This document shows positions 20,226 through 30,236 of a stretch of 64,000 nucleotides of DNA, in pieces. How positions within the stretch are numbered: the first letter of the stretch is position 1; each line of letters opens with the position of its first letter. A program made the translations under genes and the position numbers. This DNA is from Euglena gracilis. Lineage: Eukaryota > Euglenida > Euglenophyceae > Euglenales. The stretch is taken from NCBI GenBank assembly GCA_039621445.1, contig CP154956.1:63628257-63692256 (forward strand), written 5' to 3'. Below the pieces are notes generated by a model. That model had not been told where the DNA came from and did no database searches. It was given only the letters and a program-made list of their open reading frames with translations.

Positions 20226-20425
20226 TCCACGAAATACAGGGCAGGCGTTGCCCCCCCCCTGGCGCCTGCCCTGTATTTCGTGGACTCAGTCCACAAAATA
20301 CAGGGCAGGCGCCTCGTGGACTGAAATTTTTGATTTCTTTTGCAAAAAAACTGCTCCTAATTCGATGCGTCAAGCCAATCAACGATATACAGGGCAGGCG
20401 TCGGGCCTCTTAGTCCACAACTATA
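20226..20425. repeat. Terminal palindromes of the recombinase element
   Basis: Inverted copies of TCCACGAAATACAGGGCAGG and the complement CCTGCCCTGTATTTCGTGGA, ending GGGCCTCTTAGTCCACAA. This is organised like the terminus at 9990-10105 but with a different core word. Confidence 0.65.
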
Positions 20426-20540
20426 GAAAAAATCGTGGGTGTAACCCGTATACGGGCCGTATAACGGGTCATGGGCGCCTGCGACGCCCATGACCCGTCA
20501 TACGACCCGTATACGGGTTACACCCACGATTTTTCTATAG
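20421..20540. repeat. 120-bp near-perfect palindrome
   Basis: Arms of about 57 bp: CTATAGAAAAAATCGTGGGT runs inward to CGGGTCATGGGCG, a 5-6 base loop, then the complement ending ACCCACGATTTTTCTATAG. Only about three differences between arms. It directly abuts the recombinase element terminus. Confidence 0.9.
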
Positions 20541-20619
20541 AACGCAACCTTGCCATCTTCCGAAAGAAATGTTCCCAAAACCGAGACATTTCTTCTTCCG
20601 ACAATGAAAAAGAAGCGAT

Positions 20620-20826
20620 TACCATGCCCCCCCCCCCTTTATGTACCTCCCCCCGGGAGGCCAAAACCGGGCAGGAGGTACATAATGGGGGGGAGGTACA
20701 CAATGGGGGGGGGCAAGTTTTTCTTTGGCGGGACATGGGAGAAGGTGGTGCTACCCCCCCCATTATGTACCTCCCCCCCCAGGGGGTACACAATGGGGGG
20801 GGTACACAATGGGGGGGGGCATGGTA
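20620..20826. mobile_element. TA-flanked ATTATGTACC element
   Basis: TACCATGCCCCCCC at the left, GGGGGGGCATGGTA at the right, and internal GAGGTACATAATGGGGG words in both orientations. Same family as 287-478. Confidence 0.72.
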
Positions 20827-20840
20827 ACTGGGGGGGGGGG

Positions 20841-21263
20841 CAGGGCTGCATAGACCTAGAGGTAGAGGTCAAAGCCTCTACCTCTATGTCAACCACCTCT
20901 ACCTCTACCTCTACCTCTATGTCACCTCTATGTCTGTAAAATGTACCAAAATGGCCTCAAAAAGGGTCATAAAACACCCCATCTGCTCGGAAAATGGGAA
21001 TTTTGCATGAAAACGCATGCAAAACGGCGAAGGGATGAGAAATTATATGCGGGTTGGTGGTTTTGAAAGTTGTTGGCATAGTTATGTGACCACATTGAGC
21101 AATTCTGAAAACCTTTCATGTGTTTCCCCTTTGCTTGCAAAAAAAAATCCTTTATTGAGTCATTTTCCTTTGGTTTTTGACATAGAGACATAGAGGGATA
21201 GAGGAGGTTGGAAAACCTCTACCTCTACCACTACCTCTATCCCTCTACCTCTATGCAGCATTG
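20841..21263. mobile_element. hAT-like MITE with TAGAGG subterminal repeats, copy 1
   Basis: The ends are CAGGGCTGCATAGA and TCTATGCAGCATTG. Eight G residues lie on each side (20833-20840, 21264-21271), consistent with an 8-bp duplication of a G-run target. TAGAGG/CCTCTA hexamer repeats fill the region inside each end. The interior is non-coding. Relative: 34374-35229. Confidence 0.72.
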
Positions 21264-21282
21264 GGGGGGGGTCGCAAGCGAT

Positions 21283-21375
21283 TACCATCCCCCCCCCATT
21301 ATGTACCTCCCCCCGGTAGGCCGAAATTGGGGGGGAGGTACATAATGGGGGGGAGGTACACAATGGGGGGGGGTA
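21283..21375. mobile_element. TA-flanked ATTATGTACC element, right end altered
   Basis: TACCATCCCCCCCC at the left with the usual inner words. The right side ends GGGGGGTACC rather than GGATGGTA, so the terminus is degraded or truncated. Confidence 0.5.
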
Positions 21376-21566
21376 CCCAGGTCCCATTCCCAGACCCGAC
21401 CTAACAGCCCAAAAGGGGTCATTTTCGGCAACTTTTTGGATGTTCGCAATAAATGGTCAATTTTCAGCACATTTGCCAAATATCACTTTTTGAAAACGTC
21501 CCAAAAACGTCGATTTTTGAGCACTTTTCTGGGAAATTCTTTAGAAAAAGTGTTATGACAGTGAGC

Positions 21567-21628
21567 TACCATCCCCCCCCCATTATGTACCTCCCCCCCA
21601 GGGGGTACATAATGGGGGGGGGATGGTA
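21567..21628. mobile_element. Minimal 62-bp TA-flanked hairpin element
   Basis: TACCATCCCCCCCCATTATG, ACCTCCCCCC, a turn, then the complement ending GGGGGATGGTA. The whole unit is one hairpin. It is the smallest complete member of the TACCAT family here and shows that both termini plus one inner word on each arm are enough to recognise the element. Confidence 0.75.
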
Positions 21629-21654
21629 ACCGTTTTTCGATTACACCTAACAGC

Positions 21655-22065
21655 CAATATATTTCGCACACCATAACAAAATTTTTGCACTTAACGTGAC
21701 CCCCCCCCCCTAAATGGCACCCCCCCCCCGGGAGCGTTTTGACCCCCCCTGGCGACTATTAGGGGGGGGGGGTGACAATTAGGGGGGGGGTTACTCAATT
21801 ACCCCACATTTCCTTTGGGTCCATGGGAACCCCCCCCCAAATTGTCGCCCCCCCAAGGGGGGGGCGACTATTAGGGGGGGGTGTCATATAGGGGGGGGGT
21901 CACGTTATTAACAAAATGTTTGCACATTTTACCAAAAACGTTTGCACTTTATACCAATATTTTCGCACTTTATATCAAAAATTTTCGCACTTTATAACAA
22001 AAAATGTTTGCACTTTATAACAAAAATTTTTGCACTTAATTTCATGTTTTCGCACAGGTCAATTT
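21655..22065. repeat. TTTGCACTTTATAACAAAAA tandem array, split by an element
   Basis: About six to seven units of 26-28 bp (GCACTTTATANCAAAAATTTT). The array is interrupted by 21692-21907; sequence on both sides of the insertion belongs to the same array, giving a built-in empty-site comparison. Confidence 0.7.
21692..21907. mobile_element. TA-flanked TAACGTGACC element
   Basis: Ends TAACGTGACCCCCCCC and GGGGGGGGTCACGTTA. Inner words GGCGACTATTAGGGGGG and complements. Inserted in the tandem array above at a TA. Confidence 0.75.
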
Positions 22066-22930
22066 TTTTCTTGCACCTCACTGCCCGGTCCACTCAATGC
22101 GTTGCGACACATGCCCTGTGCACATTATCCCCCCTAGAACACATTTATGCAATTTCGTTTTTGTTGTTAATCAGAATTTCTGTTGATTGCCACGAGAACA
22201 ACATTGCCGAAAACCTATTTGAACAACTCCTGTTCCGAAGCGAAGAATTTGAAGGAAGCTGGTGCCAACGTTGCTCTTTTTGTGGTCTGCAAAGACGTCA
22301 CTCGCTTTGCATGCTTCGCGTTGCACAGCACTTGCTCGGAACAGCTTCAAGCCTTGTTTCAACCGTTTCATTTTTTGCTATGAAAACATCCAACTTGATG
22401 AGCATTCCACCAAAATAATGATGACAGAACCGTTGTTCCAATGCCAAAAAGGAGGAATTATTGAAATACTTCTAGGATCACATCAAATGCATCATCTAGA
22501 GTTGTGCACAAAGTCTTTTGTTTCATTGCATCCATTTCAATTGTCCCATGTGGTTGAGGAATAAAAATCCAAAATGGGCAAACATTTGCGTTGCGGAATG
22601 CAAACAATTTTGGTACAAAGTGCAATTTTTTTTGTTACCAAGTGCAAAATTTTTGACGGCAATGGGCAAAAATATTTTTGGGCCTTGGGCAAACTTTTTG
22701 ACCGCCCTGGGCCAAAATTTTTGCTTGCTATGGGCAAACATTTTCGACGTTAGGTGTAACCATGGCCAATTGTCCCCCCCCACAAACGAACGATTTACTG
22801 GGGGTGCTACCCCCGTGACCCCCGGATTTCTTTCCATTTTTTGACCATGTCAACCCAGAGATTTGATGAAAAGTGACCAAAACCGCCATCAAGCATCAAA
22901 AAGCAGGCTGAAATGATGAAGGAAAAGAAA
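22066..22930. other. No gene recognised
   Basis: Contains a partly open + frame at 22183-22383 (CSEAKNLKEAGANVALFVVC) without a family match, and repeated GGGCAAANNTTTTTG words at 22570-22745. Nothing supports a functional gene. Confidence 0.4.
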
Positions 22931-22934
22931 GGCT

Positions 22935-23080
22935 GACATATTCTTATTCCGAGGTTTCCGGCGGATCCTAATTCAGCTTCGCGTCGTCCAAGAAATGTGT
23001 CGTCAGTCTGCCGTCTGTCGTCGAGGTTGAGAAACACAGACTTTGACCAAGCCATGTTGCTTTATAAACACAGCCTTAAA
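22935..23080. repeat. Segment repeated (inverted) at 29.7 kb and partly at 18.1 kb
   Basis: From CTTATTCCGAGGTTTCCGG through GTCGTCAGTCTGCCGTC to CAAGCCATGTTGC. The second half is repeated inverted at 29680-29745, the first half directly at 18090-18140. Confidence 0.6.
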
Positions 23081-23146
23081 TAACTGCGTCTTAAATTCAG
23101 ACTCTGACCTGAGTCTGTGTTTCGAAACGCAGACTCTACTACAAAA

Positions 23147-23267
23147 AAGAGGTGTCGGACGCCGGTTCTGTCCAAAGCCCGGCGTTCCAAACGCCGGTTC
23201 CGTCCGAAGGACGGAACCGGCGTTTGGAACGCCGGGCTTTGGACAGAAGCAGCGTCCGACACCTCTT
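23147..23267. repeat. 121-bp palindrome of the ACGCCGG family
   Basis: Arms of about 58 bp: AAGAGGTGTCGGACGCCGG inward to GGTTCCGTCC, three-base centre, then GGACGGAACC and the complement to GACACCTCTT. Few mismatches. It would extrude a long hairpin. Confidence 0.88.
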
Positions 23268-23339
23268 GTTTAAGCCGGCGTTTTAGAGACGCCGGGCTCA
23301 GGACAGAACCGGCGTCCCCAACCTTCGGCCAAAGGACAC

Positions 23340-23880
23340 TCCCAGGACCAATCTCCGACCACTGATCTGCAATGTCACACCACTTTGCACTTCACCAAAT
23401 TCCGGCGATCGCGAGGGTATTTCTGGCTGTGTCAAGCGTCCAAGTACAAACTCACCTCTCAATCGAAAGCTCTTTTCATCAGACGACTGGCGATCACCAC
23501 CAAATTCAGCCACGTCGCCTGGAGCTCTTATTTTCTGTCAGTGGGGAATCCTAATTTCATAACTCTGGTTCCCCCCAGGACCCCTCAGGTCGTTGATTCG
23601 AAGAGGAAAAACGTTTCTGTAAGGTTTATTCAGCATCTTAAACCAAAAATCACTGAAAATTGCAACAAATTTCGACTCAGATTCTGGCCGATCCGACGAT
23701 CGCGAGCGTATCTCGGGCTGCGTGCAACGTTAGGGTACCAAGTTACCCCTCGATCGAAAGCTCTTTTCAACAGACGACCAGCGGTGCTCATCAGATCTTT
23801 CCACGCTGCACGGTACTCTATTTCCAAATCTGGGCCAATTTTCACCAAATTTGGATATCCACCCTAGTGGTCCCCATATG
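23340..23880. repeat. Two diverged ~290-bp direct repeats in an open frame
   Basis: The segment GATCGCGAGGGTATTTCTGG to AAAGCTCTTTTCATCAGACG near 23405-23490 is repeated in diverged form at 23695-23780 (GATCGCGAGCGTATCTCGGG to CTCTTTTCAACAGACG). A + frame stays open for about 160 codons across both (RRSRGYFWL... and RRSRAYLGL...). No family recognised. Coding status is unclear. Confidence 0.5.
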
Positions 23881-23959
23881 GCAAAATTAATTGTCCTTGA
23901 TGGTTGAAACACTCATACTAGCACCTTAGGGCCATTTTTGGGCACTTTTGGTGACATTT

Positions 23960-24130
23960 TTAGGAATGAAAACCGGACGCCGGGCTTTGGACAAAGCCGG
24001 CGTTCCTAACGCCGGGTTTTAGGACAGAACCGGCGTCCGGAAGCCCGTGGGGGGGGACGCCGGTTTTGTCCTGAGCCCGGCGTCTCAAACGCCGGCTTAG
24101 GTCAGAGTCTGCGTTTAAGACGCAATTCTT
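23960..24130. repeat. ACGCCGG and AGACGCA palindrome families
   Basis: Inverted GACGCCGGGCTTTGGACA and GCCGGCGT copies followed by GAGTCTGCGTTTAAGACGC, the same pairing of families seen at 23085-23320. Confidence 0.6.
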
Positions 24131-24429
24131 GATATAAAGGGATTGCAGTGCCCCAGCCCCGGGGGGGGGGGGGCAAGAAGCCTTAGTGCAACTAATGGGG
24201 GGGCTGGACTGCAGCTAGTCCAGATTTGGCTTGTGGGATTTCTAGCAGACCCCCCCCCCGGCGCAGCGCCGGAGGAAAATTCTTTTTCCAGTTCGGGGAC
24301 CCCCCCCCGGGGGGAGGGGGGTCTAGCTAGTCGCCGATTGGCTAGCCAGTGCCCCCCCCCCCGGGTCCTTTATATCAGGAAAGACCCCCCCTCCCCCGAC
24401 TTTGTCCTGAGTCGGAGGGCGACGGCAGC

Positions 24430-25060
24430 CATGGAAACAGATGACCCACCCCAGCCATTTCTGCCGGGCTGCAGAAGGCCTGGGACCCCCTTCTCACAAC
24501 GCTGTCCGACGCTCGAACCAACCTGGGATGACATCGCACACGACCTCAGGGGCACGGTCTCACACATCCCTCGTGGCGCCGTACAGGCGGTCTCTCAACT
24601 CTACACCTCTCTTCTGAAGGACTACAACAGACACCCTTAATGGGAGTCCTTACACGCACTCTGGTGCATGCCCAAGGCAGTGCTGGCACCTTTGCCACGC
24701 GCTGGCAGGAATCACTGGGCTCAGTTGGGAAGGACCATCAGTACGAGGGCACGAGCCTACCTTACACAGCCGGCCGCCGTCTCTTGGCAGAATTCGAAAA
24801 AGCCGGCCGTAAATCCAGCCTCCTCGGTATCCACCCGATCCTCCGCAAACCGAGCGGAGGAGGTCCACACAGAACGGTTTGTCCGTCGGATGGAGACGCT
24901 GGTGGCGAGAGGAGCCGTGGGCAAGGCATGCCAGTTACTTCTCTCCGAAGGAGTCCAGGATGCGGCTCATCCCGCTGTGCGGGAGAGATTACGCCGAATG
25001 CACCCCACAGAGGAAGAACCAGGAAGGGGCCCTCCCACAAGGTTAAAACCACCCACTTGA
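24430..25060 (+). pseudogene. Non-LTR retrotransposon pol, region before the RT
   Basis: One frame, interrupted only by TAA at 24638-24640, reads METDDPPQPFLPGCRRPG, EPTWDDIAHDLRGTVSHIPR, WESLHALW, then EEVHTERFVRRMETLVARGA, CQLLLSEGVQDAAHPAVRER and RRMHPTEEEPGRGPPTR. The same order is found in pieces at 2597-2788 and 28647-28860. In non-LTR elements this region links the N-terminus to the RT. The RT itself is absent because a GACTTTGTCCTGAGTCGG repeat follows at once. Confidence 0.72.
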
Positions 25061-25062
25061 AG

Positions 25063-25175
25063 GACAAAGTCGGGGGGTCCCCCCTCCGACTCAGGACAAA
25101 GTCGGGGGAGGGGGGGGTCTTGCTATAAGTCGGTGTACCAACCCCCCTCCGACTCAGGACAAAGTCGGTGTACGT
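25063..25175. repeat. GACTTTGTCCTGAGTCGG inverted repeats
   Basis: Alternating CCGACTCAGGACAAAGTCGG units and G/C runs. Also at 24375-24425 and 25905-26030. Confidence 0.65.
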
Positions 25176-25238
25176 CTAATGAGGAAAAGTGTCACAATTA
25201 CGTTTTCAACCAATACATTTGTCTTTTTACAGCTCCAT

Positions 25239-25900
25239 GTTGCCCGCACGGGTCGTGAACGTCGCTGAAGCCGCCCAGGGACCCCTGCCATCACCCGCAG
25301 AGTTTTTGGCACGGTTGAAGGACGCCGTGGAACCCCAAAACAATCCTTCTGCGGGCACAGTGCTTTTTGGGGATACTTTCAGTCAAACTGTGCCCCAGCC
25401 TTATAGCAGCGCCAAAAACCAATTTTCAAAAAATTTGCGAAATGCGAGGCTATGCCACCACGGATTTCGATGACTATATGGTGGCATTTGCAAAGTGGGT
25501 GCTTTCAGTGCACGTCTCGCACCAGGAACCCCATTTGGTCTGTGCGTGCAACTTTAGCATGTCCTCGTCGTCCATCACACGCACCTCCGGCTCTCGTGCC
25601 TTCATCTTTTTTCAGCCGTGATGCTGCCGCGTTCACAAATCGGACAATTTGGGAACTGGCTTTTGGCTTTTGGGACAATGGAATGCAATGGTTTTGTTTG
25701 TTTGTACAACTCAGCCAATGCGTTGACATACGTTGTCAACGTTTACAGAGCCCATTCATACATGGGCACCCCAGCCTGTTGACACAAAAGCTGCCTTTGT
25801 GCCTTAGTGGCAATCTTTTCAGCTTCTGTGTCATACACACCATGAGTATGGCAGCCGCAACCAGTATCCAATGGTTGGAAAAATGGATTGCACCAGAAGA
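25239..25900 (+). pseudogene. Tyrosine recombinase N-terminal relic
   Basis: Reads MLPARVVNVAEAAQGPLPSP, AEFLARLKDAV, then in other frames CEMRGYATTDFDDYMVAFAK, WVLSVHVS, and ALTYVVNVYRAHSYMG. It parallels the DLDDFFVAWAGW and SYVNGMMRAYN blocks of the other copies. Frameshifts near 25430 and 25620 and a stop at about 25768 make it inactive. No catalytic box seen. Confidence 0.5.
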
Positions 25901-25904
25901 AAGG

Positions 25905-26030
25905 GGGTACACCGGACTCAGGACAAAGTCGGTGGACCCACCCCCCGACTTTGTCATCCCCGAGTCCATCGTAGGGAACACCGACTTTGTCCTGAGTCGG
26001 AGGGGGGGGGGGTACACCGACTTAAGCATA
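25905..26030. repeat. GACTTTGTCCTGAGTCGG inverted repeats
   Basis: Same family as 25063-25175, ending in GGGGGGTACACCGACTTA. Confidence 0.6.
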
Positions 26031-26515
26031 AGCCTGGTTGGGAACAAAAAAAAAACGAAACGGTACAACTAGAATGTTTAAAAAAAACCTCTGGCGGTGT
26101 GCTTTTTTTGGGGGGTGTACAATTCGTCTCCAAGAAAAACATTGCAGCTCAACCGACTAAAATGACAAACTTTTCTTGAAAAGAAAGAGTCATCCCCCCA
26201 GAAAAAGCTTTTTAGAAAAAGTTTCATTTTGGGAAAAGACACACATCCTGAGTTGAATACTAATGTGCGAACTATGTCAGATGTTGCACAACTGATTTTT
26301 TGGTTGGTGCACCGCCCAGAGCACTCTCATCAACGTTGCAAAGTGCAGCAGGCAAAATGGGAAATGTGTCATCTTTCACGTGTTCCCCAATCCCCATGTT
26401 TAACCATAATGTTACCACTATTTCGAAAGGATTCTGGTTCAGAAGACCACAGACGGCGGCACTCTCGCACCACGCATGTACTTCACTGTAAAATATCTCA
26501 CCCACCCTGAACAGC
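26031..26515. repeat. Spacer with duplicated segment
   Basis: 26297-26460 repeats 17914-18064 (GGTTGGTGCACCGCCCAGAG to GACGGCGG). The rest shows no gene. Confidence 0.55.
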
Positions 26516-26519
26516 TTTC

Positions 26520-26945
26520 ATTGGAGGTTAGGCAGGGGTGGGGGGGGCTGTGGACCCCCCAGTGAAGTTCACCGGTGAACATTCACCGGGGGGGGGGTAC
26601 TTTCGGCGGTGAAGTTCACCGGTGAAGTCCACCGGTGAACTTCACCGTTTTGATGGTTGGGGGTGAAATTTTCATGGTAAAATTTTGCTCCTTTCCTCTC
26701 AAAATGGTCATTTTGAGGTTGGTGCTTCATGGAATTTTAGCGAAATTTCCGAAAACTTGCCCAAAATGTCATTTTTGGCCATTTTTGGCCAAAAAAAGTG
26801 CTCTCTTGGTGAACTTCACCGGTGAAGTTCACCGATGGGTTAGGCAGAGGGGGGGAGGGGGTCCGGGACCCCCGGTGAAGTTTCAAACGGTGAACTTCAC
26901 CATAAGGGGGGGGGAGGGGGGTCAAAATGACCAAAGTCTACTGCC
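26520..26945. mobile_element. GGTGAAGTTCACC element, copy 1
   Basis: Begins GGAGGTTAGGCAGGGG and ends near GTCTACTGCCTGATC, with clusters of GGTGAANTTCACCG palindromes at both sides and a central AAAATGTCATTTTTGGCC block. It matches 28930-29310 along its length, so the two are copies of one element. Confidence 0.65.
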
Positions 26946-27067
26946 TGATCTCCATTCAATTCAAGAGACTGAATTCAAGAGATCAATTCAAGAGACTAGG
27001 AAATATGGGCGCATGGGAATGGCGCCAGCGGGACCGCAAAGGAATTAACTCTGTTCTGTGTTCTCGT

Positions 27068-28104
27068 CATAGGTGTCACAAGGGGGGGTCGGGGGGGGGG
27101 GGGCGGCCGCCCCCCCCTTGGGATTTTGGAGAGAAAAAAATTTTTTGCAGCATGAATGTGATATTTTTCTTTGTAATGCCATGTTCAATGGTTCAAAGGG
27201 CGTTACCGTCTCGGCTGCCTTCGGCAGCCACCTTGCCAGTTAAAAGCACATTTTTGGAGAATGAAATTGCAAAATCCATTACCGTCTCGGCCGCCAAAGG
27301 CGGCCGAAATAAAAATCCTTGAAAAAACCCCACGACACTTCTTGATGTTTAAACCGGCGTTTGAGACGCCGAGTTCAGGACAGAACCGGCGTCCCCCCCC
27401 CCACGGGTTTTCCGGACGCCGGTTCTGTCCAAAACCCGGTGTCCGGTTTGTACCATGCCCCCCCCATATTGTACCCCCCCTGGGAGCCATTTTCTGGGGG
27501 GGAGGTACATTATGGGGGCGGTACAATATGGGGGGGGCCAAGGTCATGGTCCATGGTGGGGGGGTACCCCATGGGGGGGGGGGGTACAATATGGGGGGGG
27601 CATGGTATTTTGGCCACAAACCGACTTTTTTCCCCCTCCTTTGGTGCTAATTGTTTTTTGGGTCCCCACAAACCACTTTCACCTTGGCTGTTTGAATACA
27701 AACTGATATCCCCATATGTCCCCCTCCCTCCATTTTCTAGACCAGCCGAGTTTGGGGGAAACTCTTCGGGTCAACGGAAAAAATGATTTTGCGCAAAGTG
27801 AAACAAATGGCTTCTTCACCCCCCTCAGGTTGCGAAGTCGACAGTTGGGTTGAGTTGGGAGGTTTCCAAAGGGGTTCTACCCATGACTTCGCTTTCTAGC
27901 TCAAGTTTTTGGAGCATTGGACTTCAAAAAAGGCGTTAGCGTCTCGGCCCCTTCGGGGCCAGGGGGACAGAAAAAAGTACATTTTGGTTGTGCCATAAAA
28001 AAAAATTTCCTCAGCGCTTCGCACCGGGGGGAAAAAGGATGTGCTCCAAATTTTGTCGGTTCCTCGCCCCCCCCCCCCGGGAAAAAATTGTTTCGACACC
28101 GCTG
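27068..28104. mobile_element. Non-autonomous hAT-like element, inverted copy with 8-bp duplication
   Basis: The reverse-orientation copy of 1162-2068. Ends CATAGGTGTC and GACACCGCTG. Exact flanking duplication GTTCTCGT at 27060-27067 and 28105-28112, different from that of the other copy, as expected for independent insertions. It contains an extra TA-flanked element (27451-27607) absent from the 1.2-kb copy. Confidence 0.9.
27451..27607. mobile_element. TA-flanked TACCATGCC element nested in the hAT copy
   Basis: Ends TACCATGCCCCCCC and GGGGGGGCATGGTA; inner words TACAATATGGGGGG. In the paralogous hAT copy (about 1669) the site lacks the insert: GGTTTG and TTTTGGCCAC are separated by only two bases there, where this copy has TA-element-TA. 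That supports insertion at a dinucleotide target. Confidence 0.78.
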
Positions 28105-28620
28105 GTTCTCGTTTACCATGCAAATTTCATAACCAAACTTTGGAAAGGACCAATTAATTGGTCATCGTCCGAAGCACCTCAATTAATCGCGATTAATTGT
28201 TCATCGGCTCAAAACAATTAATTGGCATAACCCTAGGGGGGAAATGGCGTGGCGAGCCCCTCGGAGAGGGGGGGGGGAGGGGTGTAGCAACCCCCCCACA
28301 CGCCTCATACACCCTTATTCAATGAGAATTGAAGGTTCGTTTCGCGGGGTAACGGGGGGGGGGGCACGGGGGGTCATAGGGGTAGCACCCCCCAAAAATA
28401 CCGGGTCTGCCATGCCCCCCCCCATATGAGACCCGAGAGCCAAAATCCTAGGGGGTCTTATATGGGGTCATGGTAATATGGGGGTTTACCCCCCCCCGTC
28501 AGCCGACCCCCTCTGCATGAAGCGTTGGATTGATACTGATACCTTTGTTCTTGTTCTCACCGCAGTTACACCGAGGTTACACCGCGGTTTATCCGGGCTC
28601 CTCCTGAGCCTCTGCTCACT
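28105..28620. other. Spacer with short word repeats; no gene
   Basis: Contains CAATTAATTG words (28150-28225), a GTGAC/GGGG block, and at about 28408-28478 a degraded TACCATG-type element (CCATGCCCCCCCCC to GGGGTCATGGTA with GGTCTTATATGG inside). Confidence 0.45.
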
Positions 28621-28646
28621 ACTTTTGCGAAACGGGGGTTGAATTC

Positions 28647-28900
28647 TTGCTCGGAATGAAGGCAGGTGTGGCCCTTACAACGCCTTGCCCCGAACTCTCA
28701 CCGTCGTGGCTAGAAATATCTTCGGATACCAGAGGGACAATTTCCACCATACTGAAGGGAGCCCTGTCTGTTGTACGTGACGTGTATTTGACCCCCCTTA
28801 CGGTCATTCAACGAAAAGCCCACCTGGGAAACATTACACGCCCTGCTCGCACCCTTGGGAAAGGGAGTGAGAGGGATACCTCCATTAACGGAAAGTATGG
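28647..28900 (+). pseudogene. Non-LTR pol fragment (pre-RT)
   Basis: One frame reads SPSWLEISSDTRGTISTILK, GALSVVRDVYLTPL. A second frame gives FNEKPTWETLHALLAPLGKG. Both parallel EPTWDDIAHDLRGTVSHIPR and WESLHALW of the 24.4-kb copy. Frameshifted remnant, cut off by the next element. Confidence 0.6.
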
Positions 28901-28929
28901 TGTCAGCTCCAGGAGTCACTGGAGTCAAT

Positions 28930-29310
28930 GTGGAGGTTAGACAGTAAGGGGGGGGGGGCTGCGGACCCCGTGGTGAACTTCACCGGTGAACGTTCACCGG
29001 TGAATTTCACCGTTTTGATGGTTGGGGGTGAAATTTTCATTGGTGAAGTTTTGCTCCTTTCCTCCAAAAATGGTCATTTTGAGGTTGATGGATCACAGAA
29101 TTTTATCGAAATTTCCGAAAACTTGCCCAAAATGTCATTTTTTAGCCATTTTTGGCCAAAAAAAGTGCTCTCGTGGTGAATTTCACCGGTGAAGTTCACC
29201 GATGAGTTAGGCAGAGGGGGGGAGGGGGTCCGGGACCCCCGGTGAAGTTTCAAACGGTGAATTTCACCATAGGGGGGGAGGGGGGTCAAAATGACCCAAG
29301 TCTACTGCCT
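28930..29310. mobile_element. GGTGAAGTTCACC element, copy 2
   Basis: Matches 26520-26945: GGAGGTTAGACAG start, GTGAACTTCACCGGTGAACG palindromes, GATGGTTGGGGGTGAAATTT centre, ending at CAAGTCTACTGCCTGAT. Confidence 0.65.
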
Positions 29311-29319
29311 GATATATTA

Positions 29320-29670
29320 TGGGGGTATCTCCCCCGCGTCCCCCCTATGGGGGTGTCTCCCCCGCGTCCCCCCCCCGCGTCCCACTTTGGAACCAAAATT
29401 TTGTTCTCGAGACAGCCAAATTCAGGAGGCTGATTCCTAATTTCAGGCAAATTTGAGGTTGGTGATTCCTAATTTGGTGTGGGTGATTCCTAACTTGTGG
29501 TGGGTGATTCCTAATTTGGGGTGGGTTAGTCCTAATTTGTTGTGGTAGAATCCTAATTTGGCTAAAAATTTCTACGCAGCAAATTCCTAATTTCACTGTC
29601 CCAAAAATGTCGTCTCCCCCGCGTCCCCCCCCCCCCGCGTCCCCCCCGCCTCCCAGACACCCCCTATGTT
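29320..29670. mobile_element. CCCCGCGTCCC element, copy 1
   Basis: CTCCCCCGCGTCCCCCC words at both ends enclose five or six copies of GGTGATTCCTAATTT. The inverted counterpart is at 35890-36220 and shares the central AAATTTTGTTCTCGAGACAG block. Confidence 0.65.
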
Positions 29671-30236
29671 TATAAGGCAACATGGCTTTGGTCAAAGTCT
29701 GTGTTTCTCAACCTCGACGACGTACGGCAGACTGACGACAGATTTTTTTTTAATCACAAGGAGGCAGATAGGAGAGCGGTGGTGGGGCGAGCCGAGTACT
29801 GGATTTGAGTGTTCAGGGGGGAGGGCTATATACAGAGGCAGCGGCGTGTCTGAGGTACGGGAGAAGGCGTTTAAAGTCGGGCGGTCTTTGAGGCAGGGGA
29901 GACGGGGAGACATAGAGGCGAGGGGACACTACAGACGCGAGGGGACACTGGGCGGATGTTGTGCGAGGTGCGTTGGGGAGAGGTAGCGTGGCAGGTGGCT
30001 GTGTGTGTGTGTGTGTGGTTTTTTTTTGGAGGGATGGGTTGGTAAGTCACCTTTGCTCACTCCATTGCATATGGGGTATGGGTGGTGGACGTTCATCCCA
30101 TTTGTCATGGATTGCTTTGGGGGTATGGGAGAACAGGCTGCAACCTTCATCTCCAAATGCCTCCACACCGTACTGGCCCAAACAGATGTTTCTCAACGAC
30201 GTTCATCTGAAGCCTCCGTCTGGCAAACCCTGAGTC
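29671..30236. other. Spacer; no gene recognised
   Basis: Includes the inverted repeat of 22990-23070 (29680-29745) and a short GT microsatellite at 30000-30018. Confidence 0.45.

Noticed and set aside
27203-27786. ORFs of about 130-140 codons
   Set aside because: They cross the termini of nested elements and are derived from ACGCCGG palindromes and G runs.
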